From positions 1-7,358 of the forward strand of contig JAHFEP010000145.1 of assembly GCA_023248415.1 (NCBI GenBank): 7,358 nt of DNA. The letters run 5' to 3'. The notes under the pieces were generated by a model. That model was not told the origin of the DNA. It searched no databases and saw nothing but the letters and a program-made list of their open reading frames with translations. The position numbers were made by a program, and so were the translations under genes. Origin of the DNA: Nitrospirota bacterium (GTDB taxonomy: Bacteria > Nitrospirota > CAKKRA01 > 9FT-COMBO-42-15). This document shows positions 1 to 5,833 of this stretch, one piece after another (position 1 is the stretch's first letter; each line of letters opens with the position of its first letter).

Positions 1-95
1 TTTTGCAATAAATGCAGAATTGAATTGCCGCTTAATGCACTGCTGCTGCCTTGCAGATATAGAGTAAATAGTAACCGCCGGGTCTTTTCCTTTTA
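1..95. other. Left-edge stretch, no supported gene
   Basis: I see no gene I can support here. On the + strand one frame is open from the window edge to a TGA at 97-99 and could be the tail of an upstream gene; it contains a C-x-x-C near its beginning (FCNKC). On the - strand another frame is open from about 117 to the edge, but it has no ATG, GTG or TTG start that I can find. The + frame stop overlaps the -35 box of the kinase promoter, so any upstream gene would end at that promoter. Sequence left of the window is needed to decide. Confidence 0.3.
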
Positions 96-124
96 TTGAC
101 TTATGGTCTCTTATGGCTTAAAAT
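96..124 (+). promoter_or_regulatory. Sigma-70-type promoter of the kinase gene
   Basis: TTGACT at 96-101 and TAAAAT at 119-124 are separated by exactly 17 bases. Each hexamer differs from the consensus at one position. A start site 6 to 7 bases past the -10 box would fall at about 130-131, only 3 to 4 bases before the kinase ATG at 134. This predicts an almost leaderless transcript. The spacer carries CTTATGG twice (100-106 and 110-116), one helical turn apart. The call rests on sequence match alone. Confidence 0.65.
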
Positions 125-133
125 AGATAAATT

Positions 134-1636
134 ATGAGAAAACGGATTGGGAACTACGAGATAATTGAGGAGGTCGGCAGAGGGGGCATGGCAGTTGTTT
201 ATAAGGCCCTGCATACATCATTAGAAAGGATAGTTGCCATAAAGGAGCTGCATTCCTCGCTAAAGGATGACAGGGAGCTTGTGGAGAGGTTCAAGAGAGA
301 GGCAAAGGCAGCAGCATCACTGAATCATCCAAACATTGTCCAGGTATACGACTTCTGGAATGACAGGAATACATACTACCTTGCAATGGAATATGTTGAC
401 GGTGTTGATTTAAAAACTGTTCTTGAAAGATGCGGGAGGCTGCCCATTGAGATAGCCCTTATAATTGCAATACAGATAAGCGATGCTGTTGATTTTGCAC
501 ATCAGAGGAAGATTGTGCATAGGGATATAAAGACAGGAAATATTATTGTATCAAAAAAGGGGATAGTAAAGCTTGCGGACTTTGGCATTGCACATATAAT
601 GGACACAACAGGCTCTCACCTTACACAGGCAGGTATTGTTCTTGGCACGCCTGCGTATATGTCGCCAGAGCAGGTAAGGGGAGATAAGCTGACTGAGGCA
701 TCGGATATATTCTCCTTTGGGATTGTTATGTATGAGATGCTTACAGGAAAAAAGCCCTTTGTTGAAGATACTGATGAAAAGGTGATTTATAAGATTCTGA
801 CAAAGAAGCCTGTTCCGCCAAAGAGGCTGAACACAGAGATACCTTTCGGGTTGCAGCGGATAATTTCAAGGTGCCTTCAGAAAAAACAGCACAAGCGGTA
901 TAAAAGCATGGCAGAGGTGCGGGATGCATTGGCAAGGCATGCGGCAACAAAAAAGCAGAGATATGAAGATGTCCTAAAAGAGTATATAGACTTCTCATTA
1001 TTTAAAAGGCCACTAAAGAGCCAGACAGCCCCGTGGGAGAGAAAGGGCATTAAACTCCTGATTGCACAGCCTGTAAAGGCTGCTGCTGTTATTGCCTTTG
1101 GAATAATCATGCTGATTTTATATTTCTCACTTACCGTTAAGGTGAAAAATGAGAAGGCAGTTGAAACTGATGCTAATAAGGCTATTGAGAAAAGAGAAAC
1201 GGCTCCTCTGCCGCAGCAGCAGCCAAAGGATGAGTCTGTAAAGGCAACTGATAAAAAAATAGAAGCGCCTGTTCAGAAGCCTGTGCCTGAAAAACAGGAT
1301 GAAGTGAAAAAAGAAGAAAGCCCTGTTGAAGAGAAAAAGACAGGACCCACTGTAATTGACAAATTAAAAGACATGGCAGGCATAGGGGCTGAACAAAAAC
1401 AGGAGGCGCCTGCCGGAGGCATTAAGGTATTGGCATATCCATGGGCAAAGATATATATAGACGGCGAGTATGTTGAGACAACGCCGACATCAAAGATAAT
1501 AAAGCTGCCTGTTGGCGAGCATAAGATAACATTCTCACATCCTAATTTTCCATCTGTAACAAGAAAGGTAAATATCAAGGAAAACGAGACAAGGGAGATT
1601 GTTGTAAGGCTTGAGCCGAAAGTAGAAAAGAGATGA
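134..1636 (+). CDS. Membrane Ser/Thr protein kinase with PEGA domain
   Basis: A Hanks-type Ser/Thr kinase of the PknB-like class, 500 residues. The kinase domain spans about 7-270: Gly-rich loop GRGGMA at 15-20, VAIK with Lys37, probable helix-C Glu56, HRD at 129-131 with catalytic Asp131, Lys133 and Asn136, DFG at 149-151, and SPE at 177-179 closing the activation segment. All key catalytic residues are present, so it should be active. A single membrane helix at about 313-333 is followed by a Lys/Glu/Pro/Gln-rich linker (about 335-428) and a PEGA domain (about 430-497, with YIDG and TP). The kinase is therefore cytoplasmic and PEGA extracytoplasmic. The ATG at 134 is the only plausible start: IGNYEI begins the kinase domain right after it and an in-frame TAA lies 4 bases upstream. 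No Shine-Dalgarno sequence precedes it. Its stop overlaps the start of the LysM gene (ATGA). Substrates are unknown. Confidence 0.95.
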   Translation: MRKRIGNYEIIEEVGRGGMAVVYKALHTSLERIVAIKELHSSLKDDRELVERFKREAKAAASLNHPNIVQVYDFWNDRNTYYLAMEYVDGVDLKTVLERCGRLPIEIALIIAIQISDAVDFAHQRKIVHRDIKTGNIIVSKKGIVKLADFGIAHIMDTTGSHLTQAGIVLGTPAYMSPEQVRGDKLTEASDIFSFGIVMYEMLTGKKPFVEDTDEKVIYKILTKKPVPPKRLNTEIPFGLQRIISRCLQKKQHKRYKSMAEVRDALARHAATKKQRYEDVLKEYIDFSLFKRPLKSQTAPWERKGIKLLIAQPVKAAAVIAFGIIMLILYFSLTVKVKNEKAVETDANKAIEKRETAPLPQQQPKDESVKATDKKIEAPVQKPVPEKQDEVKKEESPVEEKKTGPTVIDKLKDMAGIGAEQKQEAPAGGIKVLAYPWAKIYIDGEYVETTPTSKIIKLPVGEHKITFSHPNFPSVTRKVNIKENETREIVVRLEPKVEKR

Positions 1637-2691
1637 GATATATTACAAAACGGATAGTCAAACAATGTAAAAAGGTAACCGCATCCTTCGACAAGCTCAG
1701 GATGAACAGTTGGCATGTCAAAGGGCTCACCACGAGCGGTAACATATCAATATTGATAGTTACTGCCGCGATCTTAATATTTGCATCTTCCATTACACTC
1801 TTTGCAGCAGTTGTCACCCACACTGTAAAAGAGGGCGAGAGCCTTACAGGTATTGCAAAGAGATATTATGGAAGCGATGAGCGATATATTATCCTTTCTG
1901 AGTATAACAATATCCCAAATCCAAAAAAGATTGAGGCTGGTTTAAAACTTGCAATCCCAAAAAGCCTTAAGTATAAGATTAAAAAGGGGGACAGTCTTGC
2001 ATTGATTGCAAAAAAATTTCTTGACAACAAGGATAGATATAGGCTCCTGATGGAGATAAACGATATTAAAGACCCAAAGGCAGTATCAATAGACCAGATA
2101 ATAAAGATTCCTGCAAAGATTCCTTATACCGTTAAAAAAGGAGAGACGTTGGCTGTCATTGCAGAGAAATTTTACGGCGATATCAAAAAATACACGCTGA
2201 TTGCATCTTATAATTTTATTTCTGACCCAAAGACGCTTGAGCCGGGGCAGAAGCTCATCATACCGATTGCAGACTTAGAGATAATTGAGAGTAAGGCAAA
2301 AAAGACAGATGAAAAAAAGGTTGTAAAGGCTCTGTCTGAAAAGCCTGTCTCAAAAAATAATATAGAAAAAAAGGAGATTGCAAAGACAGAAACTCCGCAG
2401 AAAGAAGAAGGGCAGCAGTTTTTAAAAAAGGGAATGGAGAGCTATTTTAAAGGCAGATATGATGAGGCTGTTGCTGAGATAAATACAGCATTGGAAAAGG
2501 GACTTAAAGAAAAAGAGGATATGCTCAAGGCACACAGGTTCTTGGCATATACATATGTTGCAAAGGAAGAGAAGGATGAGGCAAAGAGACAGTTTAAAAA
2601 GGCCTTGGAGCTTGACCCAAAGATGGAGCTTGACCCAGTATATGTTTCGCCAAAGATTATAGAGGTGTTTAAAGAAGTCAAAGGGGAATAG
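1633..2691 (+). CDS. Membrane-anchored triple-LysM protein with TPR-like tail
   Basis: A 352-residue envelope protein. A hydrophobic helix (about 38-60) serves as uncleaved anchor or signal. Three LysM domains follow at about 63-109, 114-160 and 165-211, each beginning H/Y-x-V/I-K-x-G-(D/E)-(S/T)-L and ending in a K-L/I-x-IP segment. LysM domains bind N-acetylglucosamine in peptidoglycan. A charged linker (about 215-258) leads to a C-terminal segment (260-350) with TPR character (YFKGRYDEAVAEINTALEKG; AKRQFKKALELDP). There is no visible catalytic domain, so the role is probably structural or as a scaffold. The start overlaps the kinase stop by 4 bases, implying translational coupling and a shared envelope function. 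Residues about 16-36 are encoded by an interspersed DNA repeat and are unlikely to be functional. ATG at 1702 is a possible alternative start but lies inside the repeat. Confidence 0.9.
   Translation: MRYITKRIVKQCKKVTASFDKLRMNSWHVKGLTTSGNISILIVTAAILIFASSITLFAAVVTHTVKEGESLTGIAKRYYGSDERYIILSEYNNIPNPKKIEAGLKLAIPKSLKYKIKKGDSLALIAKKFLDNKDRYRLLMEINDIKDPKAVSIDQIIKIPAKIPYTVKKGETLAVIAEKFYGDIKKYTLIASYNFISDPKTLEPGQKLIIPIADLEIIESKAKKTDEKKVVKALSEKPVSKNNIEKKEIAKTETPQKEEGQQFLKKGMESYFKGRYDEAVAEINTALEKGLKEKEDMLKAHRFLAYTYVAKEEKDEAKRQFKKALELDPKMELDPVYVSPKIIEVFKEVKGE
1682..1740 (+). repeat. Interspersed repeat inside the LysM gene
   Basis: The segment carries TTCGACAAGCTCAGGATG at 1687-1704 and GGGCTCACCACGAGCGG at 1723-1739. 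The same cores recur in the 2731-2828 spacer: TTCGACAAGC, GCTCAGGATG, and TGGTGAGC, which is the reverse complement of GCTCACCA. Known context: such repeats are scattered in many uncultured bacterial genomes and leave translated signatures such as FDKLRMN on one strand and HPELVEG or SLSKDA on the other, all visible here. It keeps the LysM reading frame and sits just before the membrane helix. Exact ends cannot be fixed from one copy. Confidence 0.75.
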
Positions 2692-2713
2692 TCCAGATTT
2701 AGCAATAGGGGCA

Positions 2714-2730
2714 TCTGCTGCAGAAGCAGA
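2714..2730 (+). other. Small hairpin after the LysM gene
   Basis: TCTGCT (2714-2719) and AGCAGA (2725-2730) form a 6-bp stem with a 5-base loop, starting 23 bases after the LysM stop. The following AATCCATTTCTT is only weakly T-rich. It could be a poor intrinsic terminator for the kinase-LysM unit, but it may equally be incidental. Confidence 0.25.
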
Positions 2731-2828
2731 AATCCATTTCTTCGACAAGCGTTTGACCGAGCTCACGCCGAAGGCTCAGGATGCATGGTGAGCCTCTCGT
2801 TCATGGTGAGCTTGTCGAACCATGGATT
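2731..2828. repeat. Composite interspersed repeat in the spacer
   Basis: The outer arms form a long imperfect inverted repeat. AATCCAT (2731-2737) pairs with ATGGATT (2822-2828), and TTCGACAAGC (2741-2750) pairs perfectly with GCTTGTCGAA (2810-2819). Inside are two direct copies of CATGGTGAGC (2784-2793 and 2802-2811), 18 bases apart, and GCTCAGGATG (2774-2783), shared with the repeat in the LysM gene. It accounts for most of the 223-base gap between the LysM and cytochrome genes. The short + strand open frame crossing it (2785-2973) is repeat-derived and not a gene. Confidence 0.75.
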
Positions 2829-2852
2829 CCCGCTCAAAAACGTTGCGGGAAT
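2826..2852. repeat. ATTCCCGC / GCGGGAAT hairpin fused to the repeat
   Basis: ATTCCCGC (2826-2833) and GCGGGAAT (2845-2852) form a perfect 8-bp stem with an 11-base loop. It shares its first three bases with the outer arm of the preceding repeat. There is no T-run after the stem, so it is not a standard intrinsic terminator on the + strand. Hairpins of this form are common interspersed repeats in related environmental genomes, and it may be a second element family nested against the first. Confidence 0.6.
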
Positions 2853-2882
2853 GACACTAAATAAGTGTTACGGACAGCACAC

Positions 2883-2888
2883 TATAAT
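2883..2888 (+). promoter_or_regulatory. Possible -10 box of the cytochrome operon
   Basis: A perfect TATAAT lies 27 bases before the cytochrome ATG, which would give a leader of about 20 bases including the Shine-Dalgarno sequence. No acceptable -35 box is found 16 to 18 bases upstream; the region there (about 2859-2866) reads AAATAAGT. Either an activator is needed or the match is chance in an AT-rich sequence. Confidence 0.35.
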
Positions 2889-2903
2889 CAAGAATGTTTT
2901 GGT

Positions 2904-2912
2904 GAGGGGGAG
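2904..2912 (+). promoter_or_regulatory. Strong ribosome binding site of the cytochrome gene
   Basis: GAGGGGGAG ends 2 bases before the ATG at 2915, with the GAGG core 7 bases away. It is the strongest Shine-Dalgarno sequence in the left part of the window, fixes the cytochrome start, and marks a new translation unit after the repeat-filled spacer. Confidence 0.7.
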
Positions 2913-2914
2913 AA

Positions 2915-3298
2915 ATGCAAAAGGGCGTTTTGTTTTTTTTAATATTGTTTTTTATTTTTATTATTGCTGCTGATGCTGCCCAGAGAGGGAATCAGGAAAA
3001 CGGCAGAAGGCTCTATCAATCATTTTGCACCCAGTGTCATGGCATAAAAGGGGACGGCAGCGGCAGAAAAGGAGATGCCCTTGATACAAGGCCGGCAGAC
3101 CATACAAACAAGGAGGCGATGTCCAAAAGGACAGACGCAGAGCTTTACGGCATAATATGGTATGGCGGAAAGAATACAAGCCTTTCTGAATTAATGCCAT
3201 CATGGAGAAATGCATTAAAGGAAGATGATGTGTGGGATATAATTTCCTATATCAGAATTCTTTGCAACTGCAATGGCGGAGGGGCTGAGAAAAAATAG
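2915..3298 (+). CDS. Exported monohaem c-type cytochrome
   Basis: A 127-residue small class I-like cytochrome c that should carry electrons in the periplasm. A very hydrophobic signal peptide (about 4-19, LFFLILFFIFIIAADA) is probably cut near Ala-Asp-Ala-Ala (18-22), leaving about 105 residues. The haem site is CTQCH at 38-42, with His42 as proximal ligand. Met94 in LMPSW is the likely distal ligand. The C-terminal helix WDIISYIRIL is typical of the fold. The tail carries two further cysteines, Cys117 and Cys119 (LCNCN), which are not part of a haem motif. It has its own strong ribosome binding site and is followed after only 2 bases by the histidine kinase, so it may share in signalling rather than belong to a respiratory complex. 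A general electron carrier remains possible; no oxidase or reductase gene is in view. Confidence 0.88.
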   Translation: MQKGVLFFLILFFIFIIAADAAQRGNQENGRRLYQSFCTQCHGIKGDGSGRKGDALDTRPADHTNKEAMSKRTDAELYGIIWYGGKNTSLSELMPSWRNALKEDDVWDIISYIRILCNCNGGGAEKK

Positions 3299-3300
3299 AG

Positions 3301-4437
3301 ATGTTTAAAAAAAGCCTCGTGAATAAAATATTGGGTCTAAACCTTCTTATTCTTATAGCAGCATTTTCGCTCTTTATTGCCCTCTCTGTTACAAGTCAAA
3401 ATAAAAATATAGCAGGCATTATTTTCATTGCCTTAGTCTCAATATTGTCAACAGCTATTATTATAAGACTGGCATTAAAAAAGATAGTGGCAGATCCGGT
3501 AAGAGATGTTATCCAGCATATTAAGGATGTCGGGGCAGGCAGTTTTGATAAATTTGTTGATGTAAGGAGCAGTGATGAGATAGGAGAGCTTGCTGCTGGA
3601 TTTAATCAAATGGCGCAGAACCTGAGCCGCTCCTGCCAGGAGCTTGAGCAGTGGACAAAAGAGCTTGAATCCCGCGTTCATGACAGGACAAAGGAGCTTC
3701 AGGATACGCAGGTACACCTTATCCAGACAGAGAAATTGGCAGCAACAGGCAAACTTGCTGCAGGCGTTGCCCATGAGATAAATAACCCCATTGGCATTAT
3801 CTTAAACAGGATTGAGTGCTTAGAGATGGAGGCAGCAGAAAAAAAGGTCGGCAAGGAGATAATGAATGATTTAAAGGTAATCAGCGAGCATGCAAAGAGG
3901 GTCTCAAAGATTGTAGGCGGTCTCCTTGCCTTTTCTCGGCAGACGTCAAAGGATTCTAAGCTTGAGCAGATAAATATTAATGACATACTTGAAAAGGCTG
4001 TAATACTCTTTGACAGGATTGCCCTGCAAAAAGGTGTGCAGATGGAAAAGCGGTTTTATAATGGCCTTTCACCGATAATGGGTGATGCGCAGAAATTGGA
4101 ACAGGCAATGGTGAATCTTATTGACAATGCCCTTGATGCAACAGAAAGGGGCGGAAGGATAATTGTTGAAAGCAGAAAGAAATTCAGAAATGACTACTTT
4201 GTTCAAATTTTGGTTTCTGATACAGGATGCGGAATACCAAAGGAGAATCTGAGCAGGATATTTGACCCGTTCTTTACAACAAAGGATGTTGGAAAAGGCA
4301 CAGGGCTTGGTCTTGCTGTTAGCTATGGGATAATCAAAGAGCATCATGGAAAGATAGAAATTAAAAGTGAGTTTGGCAAAGGGGCAGCATTTATAATAAC
4401 CATTCCAACTGTGGCAGAGATATATAAGGGAAGCTAA
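3301..4437 (+). CDS. Sensor histidine kinase with minimal periplasmic loop
   Basis: A 378-residue membrane histidine kinase of the NtrB/AtoS/ZraS type. Two hydrophobic helices (about 11-31 and 37-57) are separated by only some 5 to 8 residues, so there is practically no extracellular sensor domain. A HAMP domain follows (about 58-110, Pro66 and DEIGEL), then a coiled coil (about 111-145) and the dimerisation/phosphoacceptor domain with H-box GVAHEINNP (His158). The ATPase domain shows the N-box (NLIDNALDA, 272-280), G1 DTGCGIP (307-313), F-box FDPFFTT and G2 GTGLGL (333-338), all intact. No PAS or GAF domain is visible. It starts 2 bases after the cytochrome stop and ends 1 base before the response regulator, its evident partner. 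The signal may be sensed inside the membrane or delivered by the neighbouring cytochrome (inference). Confidence 0.93.
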   Translation: MFKKSLVNKILGLNLLILIAAFSLFIALSVTSQNKNIAGIIFIALVSILSTAIIIRLALKKIVADPVRDVIQHIKDVGAGSFDKFVDVRSSDEIGELAAGFNQMAQNLSRSCQELEQWTKELESRVHDRTKELQDTQVHLIQTEKLAATGKLAAGVAHEINNPIGIILNRIECLEMEAAEKKVGKEIMNDLKVISEHAKRVSKIVGGLLAFSRQTSKDSKLEQININDILEKAVILFDRIALQKGVQMEKRFYNGLSPIMGDAQKLEQAMVNLIDNALDATERGGRIIVESRKKFRNDYFVQILVSDTGCGIPKENLSRIFDPFFTTKDVGKGTGLGLAVSYGIIKEHHGKIEIKSEFGKGAAFIITIPTVAEIYKGS

Positions 4438-4438
4438 A

Positions 4439-5833
4439 ATGAACAATATCTTCGTTATAGACGACGAACAGGACTTCTTGGAAAACTGTTTGAGAATAAT
4501 AAAAAAACAGGGCTATGAGTGCCTTACTGAAAATGACCCTGAGAAGGCAATAGAGCGTATTGGCACAGAGAGGCCTGATATTGTTTTGACGGATTTAAAG
4601 ATGCCAAAGAAAGATGGCATAGATGTCTTAAAAGAGGTAAAGAAGATAGACCCTGCGATAATTGTCATCCTCTTAACAGGCTATGCAACAGTCCAGTCTG
4701 CTGTTGAGGCAATAAAAGAAGGGGCATTTGATTATATACAGAAGCCCTTTTCAGCAGAGCAGCTCAGGGTTGTAATTGAAAGGGCATTAAATCAGAAGAT
4801 GCTTGTTGAAGAAAACAGAAACCTCAGGATGCAGCTTGAGAGCACCTATAACTTTGAGAATATCATTGGCACAAGCGAGGCTATAAGAGCCGTGCTTGAG
4901 ATTGTAAAAAAGATTGCAAAGAGCGAGGCGAATATCCTGATTCTTGGCGAGAGCGGCACAGGCAAGGAATTGATTGCAAGGTGCATCCATATTAACAGCA
5001 CCCGCATGAAATCAGCATTTGTTCCAGTTGACTGCGCATCCCTGCCAGAGAACCTGCTTGAGAGCGAGTTGTTTGGACATGAGAAGGGCTCATTTACAGG
5101 CGCGCACATAACAAGGCCCGGATTGTTAGAGTTTGCGAACAGCGGGACACTTTTTCTTGATGAGATTGGAGACTTGAGCACCAATCTTCAGGCAAAGCTG
5201 CTGCGCGTTCTTCAGGAAAAAAATTTCAGGCGGATAGGCGGAAGGAAGCTCATAGATGTTGATATGCGCCTGCTATCTGCAACAAACAGAGACCTGAAGG
5301 AGGCAATAAAGAAAAAGGAGTTCAGGGAAGAGCTTTATTACAGAATTAATGTTATTACAATAAACCTGCCGCCATTAAGAGACAGGCATGGCGACATATC
5401 CTTGATTGCATATCATTATCTAAGGCACTTTGCAAATCTGAATAAAAAGCCTATTACAAGAATCTCGCCTGAGGCAATGAGGTTGCTCGAAGGCTTTCAC
5501 TGGCCTGGGAATGTAAGGGAATTGCAGAATGTAATTGAAAGGGCTGTCTCATTCTGCGAGGGTGATACAATAACAGCAAACGACCTGCCAGATTACATTA
5601 AAGAAAAGATCGCAGATGTAATGGTGGAGAGGCATGAGATTTCATCCAAAGGCCTTGAGTTTAAGAAGGCAAAGGAAAAGTGGCTTGAATCATTTGAAAA
5701 GGAATACCTCATTGAGCTCCTTAAAAGATGCGACTGGAACATATCAAAGGCAGCAAAGCTCGCAGGCGTTGACAGGAAGTCTATTCACAGGTGGTTGAAG
5801 AAGCATAAGATTGTAACAGCGATTAAGGAATGA
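4439..5833 (+). CDS. NtrC-family sigma-54 response regulator
   Basis: A 464-residue transcription activator of the usual three-domain design. The receiver domain (1-120) has Asp8 and Asp9, phosphoacceptor Asp52, Thr80 and Lys102. The AAA+ domain (about 140-370) has Walker A GESGTGKE (170-177), a GSFTGA loop (217-222) that contacts sigma-54 and differs from GAFTGA by the common Ala-to-Ser change, Walker B LFLDE (238-242), and arginine-finger region FREELYYR (295-302). The C-terminal Fis-type helix-turn-helix (about 420-457, NISKAAKLAGVDRKSIHRWL) binds DNA. AAGGGA at 4426-4431 is a well-spaced ribosome binding site. The kinase immediately upstream should phosphorylate Asp52. I found no sigma-54 promoter in the non-coding parts I checked, so its targets are probably outside the window. 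Confidence 0.95.
   Translation: MNNIFVIDDEQDFLENCLRIIKKQGYECLTENDPEKAIERIGTERPDIVLTDLKMPKKDGIDVLKEVKKIDPAIIVILLTGYATVQSAVEAIKEGAFDYIQKPFSAEQLRVVIERALNQKMLVEENRNLRMQLESTYNFENIIGTSEAIRAVLEIVKKIAKSEANILILGESGTGKELIARCIHINSTRMKSAFVPVDCASLPENLLESELFGHEKGSFTGAHITRPGLLEFANSGTLFLDEIGDLSTNLQAKLLRVLQEKNFRRIGGRKLIDVDMRLLSATNRDLKEAIKKKEFREELYYRINVITINLPPLRDRHGDISLIAYHYLRHFANLNKKPITRISPEAMRLLEGFHWPGNVRELQNVIERAVSFCEGDTITANDLPDYIKEKIADVMVERHEISSKGLEFKKAKEKWLESFEKEYLIELLKRCDWNISKAAKLAGVDRKSIHRWLKKHKIVTAIKE

Noticed and set aside
1..117. Open frames at the left edge on both strands
   Set aside because: The + frame (stop 97-99) and the - frame (open from about 117 to the edge) are both short and cut by the window. 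The - frame has no usual start codon. Neither shows a recognisable domain, so neither is called as a gene.
1273..1823. Minus-strand frames opposite the kinase and LysM genes
   Set aside because: They are shadows of well-supported + genes. Their HPELVEG and SLSKDA peptides are just the reverse translation of the interspersed repeat.
2826..2852. ATTCCCGC hairpin as terminator of the kinase-LysM operon
   Set aside because: The stem is good but no U-tract follows on the + strand, and it is fused to a repeat arm. It is better read as an interspersed repeat.
2785..2973. 62-codon + strand frame before the cytochrome
   Set aside because: Its first part is translated repeat (MVSLSNHGF is a typical repeat signature). 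It overlaps the start of the cytochrome gene, and it has no ribosome binding site or domain.
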